In this document: positions 1 through 6,147 of the stretch, piece by piece
Layout: each line of letters opens with the position of its first letter
Position numbering within the stretch: the stretch's first letter is position 1
Origin: Bacilli bacterium
GTDB taxonomy: Bacteria > Bacillota_I > Bacilli_A > ML615J-28 > CAG-313
Direction: 5' to 3'
DNA length: 8,479 nt
Assembly (NCBI GenBank): GCA_900752975.1
Contig: CAADXH010000052.1
Coordinates: 1 to 8,479 of the forward strand
Program-made: the position numbers and the translations under genes
Notes under the pieces: generated by a model
What the model was told of the DNA's origin: nothing
What the model saw: the letters and a program-made list of their open reading frames with translations, nothing else
Databases searched by the model: none

Positions 1-98
1 AACCTATACAAAATGTGGGGGTAATATTGATTACCCCCAACTTCTTTAAAGGTATATCCTGACCCCCAACAAATTTATATAATCAAGAATAGTAATAT
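1..98 (+). other. 3' end or 3' UTR of an upstream transcription unit
   Basis: No complete gene lies here. Two forward frames are open from the left edge: one stops at TAA 47-49 and the other at TGA 60-62, so either could be the last residues of a gene that begins outside the window. They are too short to choose between. A strong terminator at 99-132 shows that transcription enters from the left. The stretch also contains the stem-loop at 16-39 and a second copy of ACCCCCAAC at 62-70 (first copy 33-41). Confidence 0.4.
16..39 (+). repeat. GGGGGT/ACCCCC inverted repeat (stem-loop)
   Basis: A perfect 10-bp inverted repeat, TGGGGGTAAT (16-25) and ATTACCCCCA (30-39), encloses a four-base ATTG loop. 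Five G:C pairs in a row stand out in such AT-rich DNA. It is not followed by a proper T-run, so it is not a classic terminator. The same CCCCC motif recurs at 62-70 and could pair with the G-run instead of the proximal arm. It may be an mRNA 3'-end stabiliser or processing structure, or lie within the last codons of an upstream gene. Confidence 0.6.
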
Positions 99-132
99 GG
101 ATAGTGAAATGAGTGATTCACTATCCTTTTTT
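99..132 (+). terminator. intrinsic terminator of the upstream unit
   Basis: A perfect 10-bp stem, GGATAGTGAA (99-108) with TTCACTATCC (117-126), has an 8-base loop and is followed directly by six T residues (127-132). This is a textbook Rho-independent terminator. It ends the unit entering from the left and isolates the small gene at 189. Confidence 0.88.
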
Positions 133-188
133 ATAAAAATTTTTTCACTTTTTTTGGGTTATTGCATAGAATGTAATGAGGTGAAATT

Positions 189-428
189 ATGAACATTAAT
201 AAAGCAATGAGTTTTATTTCGGAAAACAACATTAAACCTGAAGAGTTGTTTGAATTAGTTGAAAAAGTAAGGACAATGGATCTTTCTGATGAGGTGAGTA
301 TTAGAAAGATAATTAAAGATGTATCTAAACTTGCTAATAAACCAATTGATAAAGCTCAAGAAAATAAAATTGTTCGAGAAATAATGCAAAATGGCATTAA
401 TGATAATTTGTTCAATTATCTAAAATAA
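189..428 (+). CDS. SpoVIF-like small protein (stage VI sporulation protein F family, probable)
   Basis: This encodes a 79-residue soluble protein with no signal peptide or membrane segment. It begins at ATG 189 behind a GAGGTG ribosome binding site (178-183) and ends with TAA. The central region, about residues 19-70, looks like the SpoVIF family: a short helix (LFELVEKVRTMDLSD), then SIRKIIKDVSKLANKP, then a charged helix ending in IVREIMQNG. The pattern of a helix, 'vR.lI..vs.lAnkpv' and 'e.kIv..I..g' is what I recall for that family. In Bacillus subtilis SpoVIF is a late mother-cell protein needed for normal spore-coat resistance. Its length matches the roughly 80-90 residues of relatives. 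The gene is monocistronic, with a terminator before and a weak one after. The assignment is by remembered pattern, not a search. The protein alone does not prove sporulation, because homologues might serve other roles in non-sporing lineages. Confidence 0.62.
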   Translation: MNINKAMSFISENNIKPEELFELVEKVRTMDLSDEVSIRKIIKDVSKLANKPIDKAQENKIVREIMQNGINDNLFNYLK

Positions 429-446
429 GCGTTTTCATTAAGAAAT

Positions 447-474
447 AAAGACTATTTTAAGTCTTTTTTCTTTT
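447..474 (+). terminator. probable weak intrinsic terminator after the SpoVIF-like gene
   Basis: A 7-bp stem, AAAGACT (447-453) with AGTCTTT (460-466), has a six-base loop and leads into TTTTTTCTTTT (464-474). The stem is short and mostly A:T, so read-through into tldD is possible. The T-tract and position just after the stop codon support terminator function. Confidence 0.6.
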
Positions 475-490
475 ATTTATGGAATAATTT

Positions 491-499
491 TGTTAAAAT
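491..499 (+). promoter_or_regulatory. extended -10 promoter of tldD-tldE
   Basis: TGTTAAAAT (491-499) is an exact TGnTAnnnT extended -10 element. The -35 position, about 471-476 (TTTTAT), is poor, which an extended -10 can tolerate. Transcription would start near 506, only about 15 bases before the tldD ATG, with AAAGGA (508-513) as the ribosome binding site just inside the transcript. Confidence 0.5.
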
Positions 500-520
500 T
501 ATATCAGAAAGGATGATGTT

Positions 521-1921
521 ATGAAAAATTTTGGTATAACAAAAGAATTAGGAAAAGAAATACTTGAAATTGCCCTATCAACAGGCGGAGAATTTGCAGA
601 AGTGTTTATGGAAAATACAACTTACGAAGACTATGAAATGACTCTTGACAAGGTTACGAAAATTAACGTATCGAAAGTTAAAGGTGCCGCAATAAGAGTA
701 AATAAAGGTAGAATAGAAGTTAATGCAAGTTTAACCGATTGTACCGCTGATGAACTTAAAAAAGCAGCTCACAAACTTGCAGAAAGTTTTAACGAAAAAA
801 AGGTTACAAATGTGGAAAACTTTGTAACTAAAGAAGTTGAAAAAGTAGTTAATCCTAAAGTATATACAAGTGAAAATAATGATTATGAAATAAGTCTTAT
901 GACTAAAGCAGCTCAAGCCGCAATGTCTTATAGTAAAGAAATTACGCAAGTCATTACGCGGATAAGCAAAAAACTTCAAGATATTTTTGTTTTCGCAAGT
1001 GATGGAACATGGCAAACTGATACAAGAGCCAACACCAGACTTATTTGTAACGCTATTGCAAGTGATGGTAAAGATATGCAAACTGGTTTTGCTCAATTTG
1101 GCCGTAATCAAGGTATGGAAATGTTCGATGAAATTAATCCAGCTGATCTTGGTATGTCTGCTGCGAAGGATGCCGTAACAATGTTACATGCTGAGGAAAT
1201 GACAGGTGGAGACATTCCTGTTATCATTAACAATGGTTTTGGCGGTGTAATCCTCCATGAGGCATGTGTACATGGACTTGAAGCAACAAGTGTATCAAAA
1301 GGTATGTCGGTATTTTGTGGTAAACTAGGTCAAAAAATCGCAAGTGATATTGTTAACGCTGTAGATGATGGTACTAATCTAAATGCCTGGGGATCAATAA
1401 ATGTTGATGACGAAGGAACTCCAAGTAAGTGCAATGTTTTAATTGAAAATGGTATTCTTAAATCTTATTTAGTTGATAAGAAAAATGCAAAAGTGATGAA
1501 TCATCCAATTACTGGTTCATCACGCCGTGAGTCATATCGCAATACAACTACTTCACGTATGACAAATACTTACTTTTTAAATGGTACTAGTACCTTTGAT
1601 GAAATCATTAAAAATACTAAATATGGACTATATGCTGAGAAAATGGGTGGTGGTTCCGTTAACCCCGCTACTGGTGAATTTAACTTTGCGGTTGCAGTAG
1701 GATACTTAGTTGAAGATGGTAAAATCACAAAGCCGGTAAGAGGTGCGACTTTAGTCGGCTCAGGACCAGAAATATTAATGAATATTGATATGATAGCAGA
1801 TAACCTAGAATGTTCACATGGTATGTGTGGATCAGAAAGTGGGTCAATACCTACTAATGTTGGCCAACCAACAATCCGTGTATCCCATATTACCGTAGGT
1901 GGAAAGGGAGGTAACAAATAA
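521..1921 (+). CDS. tldD: TldD metalloprotease, catalytic subunit of TldD/TldE
   Basis: This is a 466-residue cytoplasmic protein of the TldD/PmbA (peptidase family U62) group. With TldE it forms a zinc protease that threads unfolded peptides into a barrel-shaped chamber. In E. coli it processes the microcin B17 leader and degrades the CcdA antitoxin. The HExxxH zinc motif is present at residues 246-251 (HEACVH), followed by GLEA. The C-terminal family signature, GMCG then IPTNVGQPT at about 434-451, supplies Cys436, which aligns with the third zinc ligand known from E. coli TldD. The catalytic site therefore appears complete. One oddity is a valine where most relatives I recall have glycine before the second histidine. 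The ATG is chosen because AAAGGA lies 7 bases upstream and the product has normal family length. Its TAA overlaps the tldE ATG by one base, giving tight coupling. No microcin-like precursor gene is visible, so the natural substrate is unknown. Confidence 0.95.
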   Translation: MKNFGITKELGKEILEIALSTGGEFAEVFMENTTYEDYEMTLDKVTKINVSKVKGAAIRVNKGRIEVNASLTDCTADELKKAAHKLAESFNEKKVTNVENFVTKEVEKVVNPKVYTSENNDYEISLMTKAAQAAMSYSKEITQVITRISKKLQDIFVFASDGTWQTDTRANTRLICNAIASDGKDMQTGFAQFGRNQGMEMFDEINPADLGMSAAKDAVTMLHAEEMTGGDIPVIINNGFGGVILHEACVHGLEATSVSKGMSVFCGKLGQKIASDIVNAVDDGTNLNAWGSINVDDEGTPSKCNVLIENGILKSYLVDKKNAKVMNHPITGSSRRESYRNTTTSRMTNTYFLNGTSTFDEIIKNTKYGLYAEKMGGGSVNPATGEFNFAVAVGYLVEDGKITKPVRGATLVGSGPEILMNIDMIADNLECSHGMCGSESGSIPTNVGQPTIRVSHITVGGKGGNK

Positions 1922-1923
1922 TG
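1906..1923 (+). promoter_or_regulatory. tldE ribosome binding site with TAATG stop-start overlap
   Basis: GGGAGGT (1906-1912) lies 8 bases before ATG 1921, inside the last codons of tldD. The tldD TAA (1919-1921) shares its final A with the tldE start. This arrangement favours translational coupling of the two subunits. Confidence 0.8.
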
Positions 1924-3252
1924 ACATATAATGAAATAATCAATTTAGGACTTAAACTTGGCCTAGAAGAACTTGAACTGTATTCAGAAAATGTAGAAGG
2001 TAATACTGTTAAAGTCTTTAATGGTGAACTTTCAAACTATAATTCTAGCACTACATTCGGTATGTCAATTAGAGGCAAGTATAATAATAAAATGTGTTAT
2101 GTTTATACTGAAACTTTGGAAAAAGGTGAAATCGAGACTTTATTAAAGACTTTGATTGAAAACGCGAAGTCTCTAACATCTACTGAAACAGAATTTTTAT
2201 ATGAAGGTAATAATGAATATCCTAAAGTGGTAAATAAAGAAGCAGATTATAAAGAACATACATTACAAGAAAAAATAGAATTATTAAAGATTTTGGAAAG
2301 TAGTGCCAAGGAAAGAGATAGTAGAATCGTTGCAGCAGGATACTGTCAATATGCCGAAAATGCAGTAAAAGTAAGAATTGTAAACTCTAAAGGACTTGAC
2401 TTAGAGCGTTCGACATCGTATATGTATGCATTTCTAGGACTCACTGCTTCTGATGGTAAGAATGTGACGATGGGGTTCGGTCAAGATATTAATACCTCAT
2501 TTAATGATATTGAAAAAGACCGCATTATTAAGGAAGCAGTTGAAAATGCAGTAAATTCATTGGGTGCAGAATCTGTGGAAAGTGGAAAATACTCAATTGT
2601 TTTTTCTGAAGATACCGCCAGTGATTTATTGCAAGCTTTCTCATCAATTTTTGTAGGTGAAAGTGCTCTTCGTAAAGTCACTGGTTTAACCGATAAAGTT
2701 GGACAAAAAGTCTTTGGTGAAAATATTACAATTATTGATGATCCATTCTGCGATAAGAGTATTGTTAAGATTCCTTTTGATGATGAAGGTGTTCCTTGCC
2801 AAACTAAATCTGTTGTTGAAAATGGAGTGTTTAAAGGATTTCTGCACAATCTAAAAACCGCAAATACTTTTAATACCATATCAACGGGTAATGGTTTTAA
2901 ACCTGGAATTAAAAGTAGTGTTACTACAACTCCAACCAACCTATATTTGAAACCTGGAACTAACAGTAAAGAAGAATTAATTAAAAACACTGATAAGGGT
3001 ATTTATATAACAGAACTTAATGGTTTACACGCGGGATTAAATACTATATCTGGAGATTTTAACCTACAAGCATCTGGCTTTATGATTGAAAATGGTGTAA
3101 AAACAAAACCAGTCACTTTGTTTGTAATTAGTGGTAATTTCTATGAAATGATGAATAATGTAGAAGAAATTGCAGATAACATTAAAGACCGATTTAGTGG
3201 TGTTGCCTCACCTTCATTTAAAGTAAAAGGCTTAATGATTTCTGGTAAATAA
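1921..3252 (+). CDS. tldE: TldE/PmbA, non-catalytic partner of TldD
   Basis: This is a 443-residue cytoplasmic protein of the same TldD/PmbA family. It is recognised by its resemblance to the preceding gene and by family features: an N-terminal domain with the NGELSNYNSS...FGMSIRGKY segment (about 34-54), the TASDGKNVTMGFG segment (about 175-187), IPFDDEGVP (about 284-292), and the C-terminal LNTISGDFNLQASGFMIENG (about 373-392). It has no HExxxH motif, and the Cys-containing C-terminal zinc-ligand signature of TldD is also absent. That is the hallmark of TldE, which builds the chamber and substrate channel but does not bind zinc. Length is typical (E. coli PmbA is about 450). Its ATG overlaps the tldD stop and has a strong GGAGGT site. 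A stable hairpin directly after the stop ends the operon. Specific substrates in Gram-positive bacteria are poorly defined. Confidence 0.92.
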   Translation: MTYNEIINLGLKLGLEELELYSENVEGNTVKVFNGELSNYNSSTTFGMSIRGKYNNKMCYVYTETLEKGEIETLLKTLIENAKSLTSTETEFLYEGNNEYPKVVNKEADYKEHTLQEKIELLKILESSAKERDSRIVAAGYCQYAENAVKVRIVNSKGLDLERSTSYMYAFLGLTASDGKNVTMGFGQDINTSFNDIEKDRIIKEAVENAVNSLGAESVESGKYSIVFSEDTASDLLQAFSSIFVGESALRKVTGLTDKVGQKVFGENITIIDDPFCDKSIVKIPFDDEGVPCQTKSVVENGVFKGFLHNLKTANTFNTISTGNGFKPGIKSSVTTTPTNLYLKPGTNSKEELIKNTDKGIYITELNGLHAGLNTISGDFNLQASGFMIENGVKTKPVTLFVISGNFYEMMNNVEEIADNIKDRFSGVASPSFKVKGLMISGK

Positions 3253-3254
3253 GA

Positions 3255-3290
3255 AAATAGCTATCGCTTTTGCGATAGTTATTTCTTTAT
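3255..3290 (+). terminator. intrinsic terminator of tldD-tldE
   Basis: A 13-bp stem pairs 3255-3267 with 3272-3284 (one G:T pair) around a TTTT loop. Its core is CTATCGC/GCGATAG. The A-rich left base and the TTATTTCTTTATT right side give a broken U-tract. It starts three bases after the tldE stop and lies just before the proS promoter, so it separates the two operons. Confidence 0.8.
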
Positions 3291-3292
3291 TG

Positions 3293-3321
3293 TTGAAAAA
3301 AATGAAAAAATATGCTATAAT
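3293..3321 (+). promoter_or_regulatory. strong sigma-A-type promoter of the proS operon
   Basis: TTGAAA (3293-3298) and TATAAT (3316-3321) are separated by exactly 17 bases. The -10 is preceded by TGC, giving a full extended -10 (TGCTATAAT). This is the best promoter in the window. Transcription should begin near 3328, leaving a leader of about 29 bases, too short for a T-box riboswitch. Confidence 0.88.
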
Positions 3322-3356
3322 GTTTTGTAAAATTATAGAAAAGAGATAAAAAAAAT

Positions 3357-5063
3357 ATGAAAGCATCAAAAATGATTATTGCGACCCTCAAGGAAGCTCC
3401 AAATGAAGCCCAAATATCGAGCCATATTCTATTAATTAGAGCTGGTATGATAAGAAAACTAGTTGCTGGTGTTTACAATTATTTACCACTTGGTTTAAGA
3501 ACCCTTTATAAAGTAGAAAATATTATTCGTGAAGAAATGGATGAAGCTGGAGGTCAAGAAATTTTATCGTCTGCCATTCAACCTAAAGAATTATGGGTTG
3601 AATCAGGAAGATGGCAAAAATATGGACCTGAGCTTATTAGATTTAAGGACCGTCATGAACGTGAGTTTTGTTTAGGACCAACACATGAGGAAATTTTCAC
3701 AGATTTAGTTCGTAATGAAATTAAATCACGTAAAAGTTTACCTTTAAATATTTACCAAATTCAAACAAAATATCGTGATGAATTGCGACCAAGATTTGGT
3801 TTAATGCGTAGCCGTGAATTTATTATGAAGGATGCCTACTCATTTGATTTAGATGAAAGTGGACTTGATGTATCATATCACAATATGTACGAAACTTATA
3901 AACGTATTTTTGATCGTTTTGGTCTAAACTATAAAATTGTTTTAGCTGATACCGGTGCAATAGGTGGTTCTGGATCTCATCAATTTATGGCAATTAGTGA
4001 AATTGGAGAAAGTGATATTGCTTATTGTGATTGCGGTTATGCAGCTGATGAAGAAAAGGCAACTTCACTAATAAATGAATATAAAACAACAGAAGAGGAA
4101 TTACCACTTGAAAAGGTTCACACCCCTAATCAAAAAACAATTGAAGAAGTAAGTTCATTCTTAAAACTTACTCCTAAAGATATTGTAAAATCAATCGTTT
4201 ATAAAGACTTAGCACATAATGAATTAGTTATGGTACTTGTTAGAGGCGATCGTGATGTTAATGAAATCAAAGTTGTAAATGCTCTTGACATAGCTGAATA
4301 CGAATTAGTACTTGCAAGTTATGATGATATTTTATCGCTTGGTTCTGTTGAAGGCTTTGTTAGTCCAATAGGTTTAAATGTTAAAGCATTAGTTGATGAT
4401 GAAGTAGCAATAATGAAAAACTTTGTGGTTGGTGGAAATGAATCTAACTATCATTTTATAAATGCCAATTTCAAACGTGACTTTATAGGTCTAGTTGTTG
4501 AAGTGCGTAAAGTTGCCCTAGGTGATAGATGTCCAATTTGTGGTAAACCATTAAAAATGGAAAAAGGTATTGAAGTTGGGCAAATCTTTAAACTAGGTAC
4601 TAAGTATTCTAAACCAATGAACTGTGTATATCAAGATGAAAATGGTGAATTAAAACCTATCGTAATGGGTTGTTATGGCATTGGTGTTACAAGAACAATG
4701 TCAAGTATTATTGAACAATATCACGATGAACATGGCATTTGTTGGCCTTTAAATGTAGCTCCATATCACGTTGTAATTGTGCCAATTAATTATAACGATG
4801 AAACAATGCGAACTAAGGCAAATGAGCTATACGAAAAGTTTAAAGCATCTGGTGTTGAAGTTGTTTTAGATGATCGTGATGAACGACCAGGCTTTAAATT
4901 CAAAGATTGGGAACTAATTGGTATTCCTTATATTATAACTGTAGGTCGACTTGCAGGTGATAATGTTGTGGAATTTAAAGAACGTAAAACAATGATAAAA
5001 GAAGAAAAGAGCCTTGACGAGGCTTATGAAACAGTAGTTAATGCTGTTAAAAATTGTCGATAA
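3357..5063 (+). CDS. proS: prolyl-tRNA synthetase (bacterial type, with editing domain)
   Basis: This 568-residue class II aminoacyl-tRNA synthetase activates proline with ATP and charges tRNA-Pro. It is the long bacterial (E. coli-like, about 572 residues) form. The N-terminal catalytic part contains LPLGLR (43-48), GPTHEE (107-112) and motif 2 running from YRDE (139) to KDAYSF (163). A YbaK-like insertion domain that deacylates mischarged Ala-tRNA-Pro spans about 224-385. Its KSIVYK stretch (278-283) places Lys278 where the editing lysine is expected. CPICG (392-396) and EVGQIFKLGTKYS (406-418) follow, with motif 3 at GCYGIGVTR (438-446) and the anticodon-binding domain at about 470-565. 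The ribosome binding site is weak (AAGAGAT, 3341-3347, 9 bases upstream), but no other start fits. It is the first gene of an operon with two CNNM/CorC genes. No T-box leader is present, so charging-dependent control is not evident. Confidence 0.97.
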   Translation: MKASKMIIATLKEAPNEAQISSHILLIRAGMIRKLVAGVYNYLPLGLRTLYKVENIIREEMDEAGGQEILSSAIQPKELWVESGRWQKYGPELIRFKDRHEREFCLGPTHEEIFTDLVRNEIKSRKSLPLNIYQIQTKYRDELRPRFGLMRSREFIMKDAYSFDLDESGLDVSYHNMYETYKRIFDRFGLNYKIVLADTGAIGGSGSHQFMAISEIGESDIAYCDCGYAADEEKATSLINEYKTTEEELPLEKVHTPNQKTIEEVSSFLKLTPKDIVKSIVYKDLAHNELVMVLVRGDRDVNEIKVVNALDIAEYELVLASYDDILSLGSVEGFVSPIGLNVKALVDDEVAIMKNFVVGGNESNYHFINANFKRDFIGLVVEVRKVALGDRCPICGKPLKMEKGIEVGQIFKLGTKYSKPMNCVYQDENGELKPIVMGCYGIGVTRTMSSIIEQYHDEHGICWPLNVAPYHVVIVPINYNDETMRTKANELYEKFKASGVEVVLDDRDERPGFKFKDWELIGIPYIITVGRLAGDNVVEFKERKTMIKEEKSLDEAYETVVNAVKNCR

Positions 5064-5070
5064 TAATTTT

Positions 5071-5089
5071 AAGGAGTGATATTAAAATG
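5071..5089 (+). promoter_or_regulatory. ribosome binding site fixing the start of the first CNNM/CorC gene
   Basis: AAGGAG (5071-5076) lies 10 bases before ATG 5087. This picks the ATG over an in-frame TTG at 5054, which would overlap the end of proS, lacks a good site and would translate this same AAGGAG as codons. Confidence 0.85.
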
Positions 5090-6145
5090 GATCCGCTGGT
5101 CCCTTTGCCAAATATAAATTTAGCAAATTTAACTAAAGTTTATAGCTTTAGTGCACTAATAGTTGTATTAGTAATTTTTTCCGCCTTCTTTAGCGCAACT
5201 GAAACGGCCCTTACATGCTGTAATAGAGTTCGAATTAAAGTAAAAGCTGAAAATGGAAGTAAATCTGCGAGACTTGCAATGAAATTAATTAACATGTATG
5301 ATCGTTCAATTATTACTTTATTGATTGGAAATAACATTGTTAACATTTTAGCTTCATCGCTTGCTACAATCGTATTTTTAGTAATATTTAGAGGTAATGA
5401 TAGTTTAGCTTCAACAATTTCTACTATTGTTATGACATTACTTATCTTATTCTTTGGTGAAGTAATTCCCAAAAATATGGCTAAAGAAAAAGCTGATAAA
5501 TTTATTTTATTTTCTTGTTATCCTTTAATGTTTTTTCACATTCTCTTTTTTCCAATTATGTTTATATTAAATCTACTACTTAAAGCAATAAAGAAAATCT
5601 TTAAAGTGGATGATAGTCAAAGCACCATGACTGAAGATGAATTTCAAGGAATTGTGGAAACTGTTGAAGAAGAAGGTGGAATTGATGAAGAAGAAAGCGA
5701 TATTATCCAAGCAGCAGTTGATTTTGGTGATATTACCGTGAAAGATGTTTTGACACCAATTGATAAAGTTGTTGCGATTGATATTAAAAAGACATCAAAA
5801 CGTGAATTAATGAGTTACCTAAAAAATATTGAATTTTCACGTATTCCAGTATACGATGGTACAATCGATAATGTTATTGGAATTTTTCATGTTCGTAAAT
5901 TTTTGAAAAGCGTAATGAAAAGTAAGAATTTTTCAATTAAAGCCGCAATATCTGAACCATTCTTTGTCCAAGATAATTGTAAACTTGATGATATGGTAGA
6001 TATTTTTAAACAACAAAAGAAACATTTAGCCATTGTTAAGAATAATGATGAAAAAATGGTTGGTGTTGTTACGCTTGAAGATGTTCTTGAAGAACTCGTT
6101 GGTGAACTTGAAGATGAATCTCCTCATAAAGGAGGTGCTAAGTAA
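5087..6145 (+). CDS. CNNM/CorC-family membrane protein (DUF21-CBS), short form
   Basis: This 352-residue protein belongs to the CNNM/CorC (HlyC/CorC, 'hemolysin-like') family, whose members export or regulate Mg2+ and related cations. The DUF21 membrane domain (about 20-170) has hydrophobic segments near 20-36, 76-101, 108-124 and 139-166 and carries the family motifs FFSATETAL (34-42), IGNNIVNI (80-87) and FGEVIPK (123-129). An acidic linker leads to two CBS domains (about 216-272 and 284-342). SRIPVY (251-256) and VVTLEDVLEELVG (327-339) keep the nucleotide-site pattern of this family. The protein stops soon after CBS2, so the C-terminal CorC_HlyC domain is missing. The usual MTPR at the start of CBS1 reads LTPI, and the usual DE(F/Y)GG before the last strand of CBS2 reads NNDEK. 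It follows proS by 23 bases and overlaps its full-length paralogue by one base. A heteromeric or regulatory role is inference. Confidence 0.9.
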   Translation: MDPLVPLPNINLANLTKVYSFSALIVVLVIFSAFFSATETALTCCNRVRIKVKAENGSKSARLAMKLINMYDRSIITLLIGNNIVNILASSLATIVFLVIFRGNDSLASTISTIVMTLLILFFGEVIPKNMAKEKADKFILFSCYPLMFFHILFFPIMFILNLLLKAIKKIFKVDDSQSTMTEDEFQGIVETVEEEGGIDEEESDIIQAAVDFGDITVKDVLTPIDKVVAIDIKKTSKRELMSYLKNIEFSRIPVYDGTIDNVIGIFHVRKFLKSVMKSKNFSIKAAISEPFFVQDNCKLDDMVDIFKQQKKHLAIVKNNDEKMVGVVTLEDVLEELVGELEDESPHKGGAK

Positions 6146-6147
6146 TG
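6131..6147 (+). promoter_or_regulatory. ribosome binding site and TAATG overlap at the CNNM/CorC gene junction
   Basis: GGAGGT (6131-6136) lies 8 bases before ATG 6145 and within the last codons of the upstream gene, whose TAA (6143-6145) shares an A with the start codon. The spacing and overlap match the tldD/tldE junction exactly, favouring coupled translation. Confidence 0.82.

Noticed and set aside
144..172. Promoter TTCACT-N17-TAGAAT for the SpoVIF-like gene
   Set aside because: Spacing is right but both hexamers are only partial matches, and the predicted start near 179 would fall inside the ribosome binding site; kept as a possibility, not a feature.
189..428. The 79-residue protein as a peptide substrate or precursor of the neighbouring TldD/TldE protease
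   Set aside because: It has no leader-core layout, no run of Cys, Ser, Thr or Gly in a core, and a better match to SpoVIF; it also has its own terminator.
731..1111. Minus-strand open frame opposite tldD
   Set aside because: It lies wholly inside a well-supported gene, its product is low-complexity (rich in F, I, C and S), and it has no promoter or ribosome binding site.
1570..1917. Minus-strand open frame opposite the 3' part of tldD
   Set aside because: Shadow of the tldD reading frame; no recognisable protein features or initiation signals.
2481..2990. 169-codon minus-strand open frame opposite tldE
   Set aside because: Antisense shadow of a conserved gene; product has no family features and there is no ribosome binding site.
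5054..5086. TTG start at 5054 that would add 11 residues to the first CNNM/CorC protein
   Set aside because: It overlaps the end of proS, has no ribosome binding site, and would translate the AAGGAG that serves ATG 5087.
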